Shown: positions 28,033-36,760, numbered from the stretch's first letter. The stretch is 64,000 nt of DNA from Oscillibacter sp. (GCA_017526785.1 JAFXQV010000004.1:1-64000); one strand, 5' to 3'. Made by a program: numbers and translations. The notes: generated from the letters alone by a model not told the origin.

Positions 28033-29103
28033 ATGGAAAAGACGATAGCGGTCATTCGCGGGGACGGAATCGGCCCCGAGATTATCGGGGAGGCGCTGTC
28101 CGTTCTCGACACCGTGGCGGAGAAGTTCGGCCACAAGTTCACGTATCTGGAAGCGCCCATGGGCGGCAACGCAATCGACCGCTTCGGCGTACCCCTGCCC
28201 GACGAGAGCCTGCAAACCTGTCTGAACTCGGACAGCGTGTTACTCGGCGCGGTCGGCGGCCCCAAGTGGGACGCCCAGCCGTCCGAAAACCGCCCCGAAC
28301 GCGGTTTACTGAAACTGCGCGGCGGTATGAAGCTCTATACCAATCTGCGTCCGGCGAAAGTGTTTCCGGAACTCGCCGCCGCGTGTCCGCTTCGTACGGA
28401 TATCGCCGAAAGGGGTATTGACTTCGTGGTGGTGCGGGAGTTAATCGGCGGCGTGTACTTCGGAGAGCATAAGACTTTCGACGAGAACGGCGAACAGAAG
28501 GCCGTCGATGTCATGTCCTACGCCGAACACGAGATAAAGCGCGTGGCGCGCGTGGCGTTCGAGCTTGCCCGCAAGCGCCGGAAGCGCGTCACGTCCGTGG
28601 ACAAGGCCAACGTGCTGGACACGTCGCGCCTGTGGCGTCGGGTCGTGTCCGAACTCGCGGCGGAGTATCCCGACGTGGAATTGTTGCATATGTACGTGGA
28701 TAACGCCGCCATGCAGATGGTGCGCGACCCCAGTCAATTCGACGTGATTGTGACGGAAAATCTCTTCGGCGACATTCTCTCCGATGAGGCCAGCCAGATT
28801 ACGGGGTCAATCGGCATGAATCCGTCGTCGAGCATGGGCGACGGCACACGCGGACTTTACGAGCCTATCCACGGTTCCGCGCCCGATATCGCCGGGCAGG
28901 ACAAGGCCAACCCCATTGCTACAATTTTGTCCGTGGCCATGATGCTGCGCAACAGCTTCGGCATGTCGGCGGAGGCCGACGCCATTGAAAACGCCGTGGA
29001 CGCCGTATTAAAGGCGGGGTACCGTTGCGGCGACATCGCCCGGCGCGGGGAAGCCGTTATCGGGTGTAAGGAAATGGGACGCCGTATCCGTGAGGCCATT
29101 TAA
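28033..29103 (+). CDS. leuB: 3-isopropylmalate dehydrogenase
   Basis: LeuB oxidatively decarboxylates 3-isopropylmalate with NAD+ to give 2-ketoisocaproate. The 356-residue protein has GDGIGPEI at the start, the substrate-binding REL(I)GGVYFG segment, the metal-binding DNAAMQMVRDP and NLFGDILSDEAS motifs, and GSAPDIAGQDKANP. AAGGAGG lies 7 bases before the ATG. It is the last leu gene; the transaminase step is not encoded here. Confidence 0.97.
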   Translation: MEKTIAVIRGDGIGPEIIGEALSVLDTVAEKFGHKFTYLEAPMGGNAIDRFGVPLPDESLQTCLNSDSVLLGAVGGPKWDAQPSENRPERGLLKLRGGMKLYTNLRPAKVFPELAAACPLRTDIAERGIDFVVVRELIGGVYFGEHKTFDENGEQKAVDVMSYAEHEIKRVARVAFELARKRRKRVTSVDKANVLDTSRLWRRVVSELAAEYPDVELLHMYVDNAAMQMVRDPSQFDVIVTENLFGDILSDEASQITGSIGMNPSSSMGDGTRGLYEPIHGSAPDIAGQDKANPIATILSVAMMLRNSFGMSAEADAIENAVDAVLKAGYRCGDIARRGEAVIGCKEMGRRIREAI

Positions 29104-29195
29104 AACGCAAGCCCCCGCCCGACGCATTCAGTGGCGCGGAAACGCCGTCCAAAATCGCCCGACAACCGTGTACCCGTACAGCACGGAAAAAGCGC

Positions 29196-29224
29196 TTGTA
29201 ATCCTGTCCGGGACACGGTATAAT
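29196..29224 (+). promoter_or_regulatory. Promoter of the PqqD-like gene
   Basis: TTGTAA (29196-29201), 17-base spacer, consensus TATAAT (29219-29224). The expected start near 29231 excludes translation starts inside leuB and supports the short form of the next gene. Confidence 0.8.
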
Positions 29225-29272
29225 TATCGTGGACGTTATGGCACGGTTTCTTTCGGGGAGGGGGCGTTGTTC

Positions 29273-29533
29273 GTGAAACTGAAACAGGGATTTTTGACGC
29301 GAACCATCGGGGACACAAAAATTTCATTCGCGGCGGATGATTCGACATTCGGCGGCATGGTACGGAGTAACGAGACCGCCGCCTTTGTCGTCGACCGTCT
29401 CCGCCGCGAGACTACCCCGGAATCCATCATTGCCGACATGTACGCCGAGGGTGACGCGTCAATCGGCGTCGTGTCGGCCGACGTGGAACGCATACTCAAC
29501 TTTCTGCGCGGTATCGGCGCTCTGGACGAATAA
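29273..29533 (+). CDS. PqqD-like RiPP recognition protein (orphan)
   Basis: This 86-residue protein resembles the PqqD family, a winged-helix-like fold that binds leader peptides of ribosomally made peptides. It reads MKLKQGFLTRTIGDTKISFAAD, then GMVRSNETAAFVVDRLR and a C-terminal helix LNFLRGIGAL. I chose GTG 29273 (GGGAGGGG 9-10 bases upstream) because it matches the family start and follows the promoter; TTG 29267 is possible, and the ATG at 29090 is upstream of the promoter. No precursor peptide or radical SAM maturase is adjacent, so its partner is unknown. Confidence 0.8.
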   Translation: MKLKQGFLTRTIGDTKISFAADDSTFGGMVRSNETAAFVVDRLRRETTPESIIADMYAEGDASIGVVSADVERILNFLRGIGALDE

Positions 29534-29540
29534 AACGCGC

Positions 29541-29563
29541 AACCGGCGGGGCAACCGCCGGTT
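29541..29563. terminator. Terminator between convergent PqqD-like and phosphoesterase genes
   Basis: A 9-bp stem AACCGGCGG (29541-29549) with 29555-29563, followed by TCTCGC on the plus strand. The T tract is weak. Confidence 0.6.
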
Positions 29564-29570
29564 TCTCGCT

Positions 29571-30320
29571 TCATGTCTGCAAATGCACGATTTGCTCATA
29601 GAGCAGGATGTACTTTTCCTTGACCATGCAGTTACTGTGATAGTGTCCGAAGAACCAGAGCCGGAACTGCAGGCGCTTGGAGACCGAGTCCAGAAAATCC
29701 GTCAGTTCGTTGGATTCGTAGCCGTCATGGATGAGTGTGTGCTGTACGGAAGTCGGGGCGCAGTGCGTGACGACGTAATCCACCTGCCACTTGTTGCGTT
29801 CGAGCGTGTCCAGCGCGGTCTCGTACTCGTCGGCGCTGGGGAGTTCCTCTTTCCACCACGACACATGATTGATACGGAAATAGGCGTTCCGGCGCTGGAG
29901 TTCGCGGTACTTCTTGCGGAACTGCGGGTCGTCGGGTTCCAGTACGCCGTCCGGGATATCGTGGCAGGCCGCGCCGCCCATTGTGAAGAAGCGTTTCCCG
30001 TCCAGTTCAAACACCTGCCCGCGTGTCAGGTGGATGACGGAAGGCCGGATACGCTGTACCGTGCCGCCGCGCCATTCCTCCGTGGGGAACGCCGCCAGCA
30101 GGTCGTAATTCTCGTGATTCCCCGTGACAAAGAGCGTCGTAAACGGACGCTCGTCCAGCCAGTTGAGCCAATACTGCTGTTCGCGGCTCTGATTCCAGAC
30201 GCCGCCGAAGTCCCCGCAAATTATCACGTAGTCCGCCTTGGTCAGTTGGTCGAGTTCCGGGAACGAACCCTCACGGAAGCGCCGGAAATCGCCGTGCGTG
30301 TCTCCGGTCAGATAAATCAA
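29571..30320 (-). CDS. Metallophosphoesterase
   Basis: The 249-residue calcineurin-like phosphoesterase has the five metal motifs in order: GDTHGDF, GDFGGVW, GNHEN, THCAP and FGHYHSN. The substrate is unknown. I place the start at TTG 30320 (reading MIYLTGDTHGD), because a GGGGGG run lies 8 bases upstream and a good promoter lies at 30351-30379. The longer reading to 30389 would start upstream of that promoter. GTG at 30329 is an alternative. The convergent PqqD-like gene ends 38 bases away. Confidence 0.88.
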   Translation of the reverse strand: MIYLTGDTHGDFRRFREGSFPELDQLTKADYVIICGDFGGVWNQSREQQYWLNWLDERPFTTLFVTGNHENYDLLAAFPTEEWRGGTVQRIRPSVIHLTRGQVFELDGKRFFTMGGAACHDIPDGVLEPDDPQFRKKYRELQRRNAYFRINHVSWWKEELPSADEYETALDTLERNKWQVDYVVTHCAPTSVQHTLIHDGYESNELTDFLDSVSKRLQFRLWFFGHYHSNCMVKEKYILLYEQIVHLQT

Positions 30321-30350
30321 CGCTGTCACCCCCCTGTCTTGTCCGGCTCT

Positions 30351-30379
30351 ATGATAGCGCCTTTCCCGGGAAATGTCAA
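30351..30379 (-). promoter_or_regulatory. Phosphoesterase promoter with palindromic spacer
   Basis: On the minus strand: TTGACA (30379-30374), 17-base spacer, TATCAT (30356-30351). The spacer half next to the -35 box is the perfect 12-bp palindrome TTTCCCGGGAAA (30362-30373), a possible operator. Confidence 0.75.
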
Positions 30380-30389
30380 TCGGTTTCAA

Positions 30390-30821
30390 ATTCTCGTCGG
30401 TGTCAAGTTATTGCAGGACTTTTTCCGAGCCGCCGTAAAGCGCATATTTTGCCAACGCCGCAAGGCAATTTTGGCGGGGATTCAAGGCGCATTTTGGATA
30501 GCAACCCTCATTTCACGCCTATTTGAATTTCCAAAATATGGAAATCAAAAAGTCCTACAATTATTTTACACCGACCTTTTTCACTTGGCTCTTGACAAAT
30601 AGCATGGAGTTGGGTATAATATTATGGTAAACATCCTTGCCTTTGCCGCTTTAAGCCGTCCAAATAGTTTGAAATTTGCGCGAACTGAAGGATATTAGGG
30701 CTTGAATACGTGCAAGCGTTTCCCATCTGGGAGGCGGGGCGACACGTTCAAAGTCGTTTACTATAAAAGGTATTTCCCAAATGAACCGTAAATGTATTAC
30801 GAAAAATAGAGGTCGTATGTT
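30390..30821. other. Intergenic stretch and 195-nt leader of the MBOAT gene
   Basis: No gene is seen. Bases 30390-30590 are AT-rich without recognisable content. A strong promoter follows: TTGACA (30592-30597), 17-base spacer, TATAAT (30615-30620). The long leader includes a small TCCC-ATCT-GGGA hairpin; I do not recognise a riboswitch class. Confidence 0.6.
30592..30620 (+). promoter_or_regulatory. Promoter of the MBOAT/SGNH operon
   Basis: Consensus -35 TTGACA and -10 TATAAT with a 17-base spacer. It drives the MBOAT gene and the SGNH gene 6 bases after it. Confidence 0.88.
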
Positions 30822-32261
30822 ATGCTTTTTAACTCGCTCCATTTTGCGCTTTTTCTGCCCATTGTCTTTACGCTCTACTGGATATCTCCGCACAGGTTCC
30901 GATGGATGATTTTGCTTCTTTCCAGCTATTACTTCTACATGAGTTGGAATGTCAAGTATGTGGTGCTGATTGTTTTTACAACAGTGGTTTCCTATTTTGC
31001 GGCCATTATGATGGAAAAAACTAAAAGTGCGCGCAAAAAGCAACTCATTTTGTTTGTCTCGCTCTTGCTTTGCCTGAGTACGCTGTTTGTTTTCAAGTAT
31101 TTCAACTTCTTCTTTGAATCCCTCTCCGGACTGCTTTCGGCCTTTTCCATTCCGTTGCACCCGGTCACGTTGAATCTGCTCCTGCCCGTTGGCATTTCTT
31201 TCTATACCTTTCAGACGCTCAGTTACGTCATCGACGTATACCGCGGGGAAGTGAAGGCGGAACCGAATCTGGGCGTGTACGCTACATTCATTTCCTTTTT
31301 TCCACAACTCGTTGCCGGCCCGATTGAGCGAACTCAAAACCTTCTGCCGCAGATAAAGGCGGAGCATTTTTTCCAAAGTGAGCGCGGAATTTACGGCTTG
31401 AAGCTGATGGTGTGGGGGTATTTCAAAAAAGTAATTGTGGCGGACACAATCGCCGTCTATGTGGATAAAGTCTACGGCATGCTGCCGGAGTACCACGGCT
31501 TTTCGCTTGTCTTGGCAACCCTTTTCTTCACGCTCCAGATATACTGTGACTTTTCCGGCTACTCGGACATCGCCCGCGGCACGGCGGAACTGCTGGACAT
31601 TGATTTAATGCGCAATTTTGCCAGTCCGTATTTTTCCGCAAGCGTCAAGGAATTTTGGTCACGCTGGCACATCTCCCTGTCCACATGGTTCCGGGATTAC
31701 GTTTACATCCCGCTGGGCGGAAACAGAGGCTCGAAGATTCGGCGCTATTGGAATCTGCTTGTAACCTTCCTCGTCAGCGGACTGTGGCATGGGGCAAATG
31801 GAACATTTGTTGCATGGGGAGGGGTACACGCACTTGCGCAGATTGCGGAATATGGCTTGCGAATCAAAGCTCCGAAAACAGGATTCTCGCGTTGTCTGCG
31901 GGTTTTGATGGTATTCTGCTTTGTCGCGCTGGCGTGGGTATTCTTCCGGGCTGAAAGCATGTCGGACGCGTTTTATGTGTTCCTGCATATGTTGGACGGC
32001 GCAACGCATCCGGTGCGCTATCTGCGCGACGGTCTGGGCGTGGTGATATCCGTCAAGCGTCTGGCGCTGTTTTGCGCGCTCTATTTCGCGCCGTTGGGAA
32101 TCGTGGACTACTGGGGCGCGAAAAACGGCGGCGACGGAATCGCCGCCATAGAGGTGTGGCCCCGTGTGTTCCGGTGGAGCTTTTACGTTGTAATCGGATT
32201 AATCATCCTGTTCTTTTCCAAGAAAGGAGTAGCGACTGAATTTGTGTATTTTCAGTTCTGA
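30822..32261 (+). CDS. MBOAT family O-acyltransferase (AlgI/DltB-like)
   Basis: This 479-residue polytopic membrane protein of the MBOAT family moves acyl groups across the membrane for O-acylation of extracellular polymers. It has the typical start (LFNSLHFALFLPIVF), the segment LQIYCDFSGYSDIARG, the EFWSRWHISLSTWFRDYVYIPLGGNR block and the catalytic His in SGLWHGA. It is paired with an SGNH-type protein, as in alginate or cellulose acetylation systems. The acceptor polymer is not evident. AGAGG lies 9 bases before the ATG. Confidence 0.93.
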   Translation: MLFNSLHFALFLPIVFTLYWISPHRFRWMILLLSSYYFYMSWNVKYVVLIVFTTVVSYFAAIMMEKTKSARKKQLILFVSLLLCLSTLFVFKYFNFFFESLSGLLSAFSIPLHPVTLNLLLPVGISFYTFQTLSYVIDVYRGEVKAEPNLGVYATFISFFPQLVAGPIERTQNLLPQIKAEHFFQSERGIYGLKLMVWGYFKKVIVADTIAVYVDKVYGMLPEYHGFSLVLATLFFTLQIYCDFSGYSDIARGTAELLDIDLMRNFASPYFSASVKEFWSRWHISLSTWFRDYVYIPLGGNRGSKIRRYWNLLVTFLVSGLWHGANGTFVAWGGVHALAQIAEYGLRIKAPKTGFSRCLRVLMVFCFVALAWVFFRAESMSDAFYVFLHMLDGATHPVRYLRDGLGVVISVKRLALFCALYFAPLGIVDYWGAKNGGDGIAAIEVWPRVFRWSFYVVIGLIILFFSKKGVATEFVYFQF

Positions 32262-32267
32262 TATGCG

Positions 32268-33206
32268 ATGAAAAAATTTTTGACCACGCTCTTTCTGTAT
32301 TTTTTGATTGTGGGCTCCATCACAGTCGCAATCAACGGGGCGTATCTGATGGTGGCGGAGGATGATGTCACGGAGCGCTTTCTGAACGTCCCCGACCAGA
32401 TTCAAATCAGCACTTTCGGCTCCAGCCACGGCGAGTGCGGGTTTGATTACGAAGATGTTACAGACAAAATCTGCTTTAACTTCTCCTTGACCGCCCAGTT
32501 TCCCTCCTATGACTACAGACTGATGCGATACTATGGAGACAAACTGGCGGCAGGAGGCACGGCATACCTTGTTGTATCCTATTTTTCTCTTTTTGGCATA
32601 GATGAGACGAAAACCGAGACGTTTGCCTCGAAAAACGCGAGATACTACAGTTTCCTTCCGCCGGAATATATCAAGGAATATGACTGGAAAACGTCGTTGT
32701 TTGCGAAATACTTCCCTTCTATGACGCAGGGAGAGGACTTATTGCTCATTTTTATGCAAAGAAGCGCCACGACGGAGACGGATAACCGGGACAGAACGGT
32801 TAATACAGAAACCTTGGAGCATGACGCCCACGACCGTTCCCGCGCTCATCTGATAGTGGAGAAGTTAGACAACTCCGGTGCCAGAATCAGAAATCAGGAG
32901 GAAATTACATCGCTCTATGAGATGATTTCGTTCTGCCGCGAAAGAGACGTGGAACCTGTACTGGTGACGACGCCCTTTTTAGCGGAGTACAGCGACGCCG
33001 TCATGGAAACCGCCCCCGGATTTTTGGAGGAATTTCACGACATCATCCGTGAGATTACGACCACTACGGGCGTTCGATACTATGATTACTCTGCGGACAG
33101 TCGGTTTATACATGATTACTCTCTCTTCATGAACTCTGACCACCTCAACCGAACAGGAGCCAGAAAGTTCACCAACCTGCTTCTTCAGGAAACGTTGCAA
33201 TCATAA
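32268..33206 (+). CDS. SGNH-like partner of the MBOAT acyltransferase
   Basis: The 312-residue protein has one N-terminal membrane anchor (about 5-28) and an extracytoplasmic SGNH-hydrolase-like domain. The Ser block is TFGSSHGECGFD (about 49-60) and the His block is NSDHLNRTGARKF near the end. The usual D-x-x-H catalytic pair reads N-x-D-H here, so catalysis may differ. It begins 6 bases after the MBOAT stop and would transfer the acyl group to the polymer. No strong ribosome binding site is seen, so translation is probably coupled. Confidence 0.8.
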   Translation: MKKFLTTLFLYFLIVGSITVAINGAYLMVAEDDVTERFLNVPDQIQISTFGSSHGECGFDYEDVTDKICFNFSLTAQFPSYDYRLMRYYGDKLAAGGTAYLVVSYFSLFGIDETKTETFASKNARYYSFLPPEYIKEYDWKTSLFAKYFPSMTQGEDLLLIFMQRSATTETDNRDRTVNTETLEHDAHDRSRAHLIVEKLDNSGARIRNQEEITSLYEMISFCRERDVEPVLVTTPFLAEYSDAVMETAPGFLEEFHDIIREITTTTGVRYYDYSADSRFIHDYSLFMNSDHLNRTGARKFTNLLLQETLQS

Positions 33207-33283
33207 TCACGGAGTCCTTGAAAACGAGGATGTCGCCGCCGGGAACTCGTGTTTCCCGCGCCGTTCGCGGACTCCCATTTCGA

Positions 33284-33308
33284 CCGGACAGGGACTGCCC
33301 CTGTCCGG
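33284..33308. terminator. Hairpin between convergent SGNH and YitT genes
   Basis: A 10-bp perfect stem CCGGACAGGG (33284-33293) with 33299-33308. There is no T tract on either side, so it is a candidate weak bidirectional terminator. Confidence 0.5.
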
Positions 33309-33322
33309 CAAAATGCGCCGCG

Positions 33323-34207
33323 TCACTCGATTTTCCGGTGATAGTTGCCGTAAATCTGCACGCCTTTTTGTACCGTTATAAAGGCGTGGGGGTCGATGTT
33401 GTGTACCGCGTGAAGCAGTTCCTCTATCTCGTACTTGGAGAGGCTGACGCACAGCACATGTATCGGGCTTCCGGTATACGCCCCGGTTCCCTCCCAGTAC
33501 GTCACGCCGCGATGTAACTTTTCCATGATGAACGCGCCTAACTTCTGCTCGTCCTCTTTTGTGAAAATCAGCGCCTGCATGGTGACGTTCTGCTGGTGTA
33601 CGCGGTCAAGAACCATGTTCGACGTGAAATTGTAAATCACGGAGTAAATGGCGACCTCCGGCACGAACAACAGCAGACACGCGCCGTACAGAATGGCGTT
33701 GAAGCCAATGGAGAAGCGCCCCACCGTGAACGCACTGCCGCGCTTGCTGAGAATCAGCCCCACGATGTCCAGTCCCCCGGTACTGCACCCGCACGTCAGC
33801 ACCAGTCCCGCGCCGAGGCCGTTGAGAATGCCGCCCAGCAGGCACCCCGTCAGATACTCGTCGACAAGGGGCGCGTCCGGCACGGGAAGCGCGCTGTAGA
33901 TAACCGTGTAACTGGCCACACAAACCATGGTGCGGAACGTCAACTGGCGTCCCAGATAGCGGAACGAGAGCATGAGAATCGGGATGTTGAACAGGAAATA
34001 GAGGATTCCGGCAATGTCCGTGGAGCCGAACGAGAAGCCCGCGAAGTCCTGCAAGAGCGTCCGGAAGAACTGGCAGTACCCCATGAGGCCGCCCGTGTAG
34101 AGGTGGAGCGGGACAATGAAGAGATTCTGTGACAGACACATGATGAGCGTGCCGAAAATGGCCGTCAGCAGACGGAACCATTTATTGTGAATGGAGTTGT
34201 AAAGCAA
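33323..34207 (-). CDS. YitT family membrane protein
   Basis: The 294-residue protein has about five membrane segments (two DUF161-type repeats, with TGCLLGGILNGLGAGLVLTCGCSTGGLDI) and a cytosolic C-terminal DUF2179 domain (about 215-290). Function is unknown. The start is TTG 34207, since AAGGAGG lies 7 bases upstream on the minus strand and no ATG fits. It is transcribed divergently from cysE. Confidence 0.9.
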   Translation of the reverse strand: MLYNSIHNKWFRLLTAIFGTLIMCLSQNLFIVPLHLYTGGLMGYCQFFRTLLQDFAGFSFGSTDIAGILYFLFNIPILMLSFRYLGRQLTFRTMVCVASYTVIYSALPVPDAPLVDEYLTGCLLGGILNGLGAGLVLTCGCSTGGLDIVGLILSKRGSAFTVGRFSIGFNAILYGACLLLFVPEVAIYSVIYNFTSNMVLDRVHQQNVTMQALIFTKEDEQKLGAFIMEKLHRGVTYWEGTGAYTGSPIHVLCVSLSKYEIEELLHAVHNIDPHAFITVQKGVQIYGNYHRKIE

Positions 34208-34260
34208 GGCGATTCCTCCTTTATCGTGGAGCGTGTCCGGGGCGGAGACGCGGTATTTTG

Positions 34261-34288
34261 ATTATACGTCTTTTCGCACAAAAGGCAA
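34261..34288 (-). promoter_or_regulatory. Promoter of the yitT-like gene
   Basis: On the minus strand: TTGCCT (34288-34283), 16-base spacer, consensus TATAAT (34266-34261). Confidence 0.75.
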
Positions 34289-34308
34289 GCGAAACTTTCT
34301 CCGAACCC

Positions 34309-34337
34309 TTGACACGGGCGCGGACTTCCGGTAATAT
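34309..34337 (+). promoter_or_regulatory. Promoter of the cysE T-box leader
   Basis: TTGACA (34309-34314), 17-base spacer, TAATAT (34332-34337). It is back to back with the yitT-like promoter. Confidence 0.8.
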
Positions 34338-34344
34338 ACTGTCA

Positions 34345-34564
34345 TAAGACCATAGCGCGGTGAACGGAAAGAGTACCGGACATCCCAACGGACAGAGAGC
34401 GCCCGTCGACAGGCTGGAAGCGGACGCACAGCGGGAGCCGGGAAAGTGCGTCCGGGAGCGCGGGGCGTCCAGTCCCCGGAATTGGACTTCGTTTGAGTGA
34501 GAAATGAGAGTGGAACCGCGGTCACGCCGCCTCTCGTACGTACGCCGTACGGGGGGCGGCTTTT
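34345..34564 (+). promoter_or_regulatory. T-box leader (cysteine) of cysE-cysS
   Basis: The leader has the AGAGAG element (34394-34399) and the T-box bulge AGTGGAACCGCGG (34509-34521). A 15-bp terminator (34526-34540 with 34546-34560) is followed by TTTT. The likely specifier is UGC (Cys) at 34447-34449, in line with the downstream cysteine genes. Uncharged tRNA-Cys would allow readthrough. Confidence 0.93.
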
Positions 34565-34588
34565 CGCGGCAAAAGGAGAATCGTTATC

Positions 34589-35278
34589 ATGAATAAGCGC
34601 GTAACACGTCTTGGCGGACTTCTTGCAGCGTACCAGCGCCGTGACCCCGCCGCAAGAAGCAAGTTAGAAATCTTCCTGCTCTACCCCGGCGTACACGCCA
34701 TTCTGTGGCACCGCCTCGCCCACTGGCTCTACATGCACGACTTGCGCTTTCTGGCACGTTGCGTGTCGCAGTGGTCGCGCTTCTGGACGGGTATCGAAAT
34801 CCACCCCGGCGCGGTCATCGGACACCGCCTCGTCATTGACCACGGCATGGGCGTCGTTATCGGCGAGACAACCGAAATCGGCGACGACTGCCTCCTGTAT
34901 CAGGGCGTGACCCTCGGCGGCACCGGCAAGGACAAGGGCAAGCGTCACCCCACACTTGGCGACAACGTGCTTGTGGGTTGCGGGGCGAAAGTGTTAGGTC
35001 CCTTCCGCGTCGGCGACAACGCCCGTATTGCGGGCGGGGCGGTCGTCGTCCGGGAGGTGCCGCCGAACTGTACCGCCGTCGGCGTCCCCGCGCAGATTGT
35101 GCGCCGCGCCGGGGAACCCGTCTATTACGCCGACGACGTTGACCATACCAGCGTCCGGAATCCCACGCTGGACAGAATCGCCGCGCTTGCGGCGCGTGTC
35201 GCCGAACTGGAAAAGAAACTCGACATGCACACCGAACCCATGCACACCGTTGAGGAATACGACGATTATGTGATATAA
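34589..35278 (+). CDS. cysE: Serine O-acetyltransferase
   Basis: CysE makes O-acetylserine from serine and acetyl-CoA, the entry step to cysteine. The 229-residue protein has the left-handed beta-helix hexapeptide region with IEIHPGAVIG, VIDHGMGVVIGET, GVTLGGTGKDKGKRHP and VGVPAQIVRR. The N-terminal helical domain is short, as in Firmicute enzymes. The last 45 residues are a coiled-coil-like acidic tail. AAAAGGAG precedes the ATG, and cysS follows after 18 bases. Confidence 0.95.
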   Translation: MNKRVTRLGGLLAAYQRRDPAARSKLEIFLLYPGVHAILWHRLAHWLYMHDLRFLARCVSQWSRFWTGIEIHPGAVIGHRLVIDHGMGVVIGETTEIGDDCLLYQGVTLGGTGKDKGKRHPTLGDNVLVGCGAKVLGPFRVGDNARIAGGAVVVREVPPNCTAVGVPAQIVRRAGEPVYYADDVDHTSVRNPTLDRIAALAARVAELEKKLDMHTEPMHTVEEYDDYVI

Positions 35279-35296
35279 TTTCAGGAGGAAAGTTAT

Positions 35297-36748
35297 ATGT
35301 ATCTCTACAACTCCGCGACGCACCGCAAGGCCGAATTTACGACCCACACCCCCGGACATGTCGAAATGTACACCTGCGGCCCCACCGTGTACCACTTCGC
35401 GCACATCGGGAATCTGCGTTCGTATCTCTGCGAGGACGTGCTGGAAAAGTTTTTCCGTTACGCCGGGTACAGCGTCAATCGCGTGATGAACATCACGGAC
35501 GTTGGGCATTTGACATCCGACGCCGACGAGGGCGAGGACAAAATGTTAAAGGGTGCGCGGCGCGAACACAAAACCGTCATGGAAATTGCCCAGTTCTACA
35601 CGGACTGTTTCTTTGACGACTGCCGCAAGCTCAACATCAAGCGTCCCGACACCGTACAGCCCGCCACGGGTTGTATAGATGAGTATATCAAAATCATCAC
35701 GCGCCTGATGGATACCGGGTACGCCTACTTTGCCGGGGGCAACGTCTACTTTGACACGTCCAAACTCCCGCGCTACTACGTTTTCAACGCCCACGACAAG
35801 GACGCGCTGGAAGTCGGCGTACGGGACGGCGTGGAGGCCGACGCAAACAAGCGCAACAGCAACGATTTTGTGTTATGGTTCACGAAGTCGAAATTTGAAG
35901 ACCAAGCGTTAAAGTGGGATTCCCCGTGGGGAACCGGTTACCCCGGCTGGCATATTGAGTGTTCCGGAATCTCGTTGAAGTACAACGGAGAGTATTTAGA
36001 CCTGCACTGTGGCGGCGTCGACAACGCTTTCCCGCACCATACGAACGAAATCGCGCAGTCCGAAAGTTATTTAGGACACGCGTGGTGTCCGTGGTGGTTC
36101 CACGTCGCGCACCTGAACACGTCCGACGGCAAAATGAGCAAGTCCGCCGGGGAATTTCTGACGGTCTCCCTGCTCGAAGAAAAGGGCTATGACCCGCTCG
36201 ACTACCGTTTCTTCTGCCTGCAGAGCCACTACCGGAAAATGTTGGTGTTTACGTGGGAGAATTTGGATAACGCCCGCGGCGCGTACCGGAAACTTGTAAA
36301 GCGTGTCGCGGCACTGAATCCCGACGCGGGTGCAGTCGACGATTCTGCGGTACAGGCTTTCCGGGAGAAGTTCATTAGCGTTGTGGGCAACGACTTAAAC
36401 ACGGCGTCGGGGCTTTCGGCGGTGTACGACGCGCTGAAAGCCGACGCAAGCGACGCCACGAAACTTGCCATCATCGGCGGATATGACAGCGTCTTAGGCC
36501 TGTCCCTGCTGGACAAGGCGGAGGCAATCCGGCGACAGGAACGCCAAAGCGCGTCGGCGTCGCACGGGGGCTATACGATTACGGGCGAAAACGGAGCCGA
36601 CACAGACATTGAAGCGTTGATTTTGTCGCGGTACGAGGCGAAAAAGGCGAAAAATTTCGCGGAGGCCGACCGTATCCGGGACGCGTTGCGGGAAAAGGGC
36701 GTCGAACTGACGGACGTACCCGGCGGCGCGGTCTGGAAGCGCGTCTGA
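35297..36748 (+). CDS. cysS: Cysteinyl-tRNA synthetase
   Basis: CysS charges tRNA-Cys. The 483-residue class I enzyme has the zinc ligand C27 in YTCGPTVY, the HIGH-type motif HIGN (36-39), GWHIECS, HHTNEIAQSE and KMSKS in GKMSKSAG. The C-terminal region (YEAKKAKNFAEADRIRDAL) is the usual anticodon-binding part. Co-transcription with cysE behind a cysteine T-box couples cysteine supply and charging. AGGAGG precedes the ATG. Confidence 0.97.
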   Translation: MYLYNSATHRKAEFTTHTPGHVEMYTCGPTVYHFAHIGNLRSYLCEDVLEKFFRYAGYSVNRVMNITDVGHLTSDADEGEDKMLKGARREHKTVMEIAQFYTDCFFDDCRKLNIKRPDTVQPATGCIDEYIKIITRLMDTGYAYFAGGNVYFDTSKLPRYYVFNAHDKDALEVGVRDGVEADANKRNSNDFVLWFTKSKFEDQALKWDSPWGTGYPGWHIECSGISLKYNGEYLDLHCGGVDNAFPHHTNEIAQSESYLGHAWCPWWFHVAHLNTSDGKMSKSAGEFLTVSLLEEKGYDPLDYRFFCLQSHYRKMLVFTWENLDNARGAYRKLVKRVAALNPDAGAVDDSAVQAFREKFISVVGNDLNTASGLSAVYDALKADASDATKLAIIGGYDSVLGLSLLDKAEAIRRQERQSASASHGGYTITGENGADTDIEALILSRYEAKKAKNFAEADRIRDALREKGVELTDVPGGAVWKRV

Positions 36749-36760
36749 CGGCAACCGAAA

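Noticed and set aside
29090-29272. Longer N-terminus for the PqqD-like protein
   Set aside because: The ATG at 29090 lies inside leuB and upstream of a consensus promoter. The family starts at the MKLKQGF position.
29337-30602. 421-codon plus-strand open frame
   Set aside because: It is antisense to the metallophosphoesterase, whose five metal motifs are intact, and has no ribosome binding site.
30627-30821. Riboswitch in the MBOAT leader
   Set aside because: The leader is long but holds only a small hairpin, and no aptamer consensus could be recognised.
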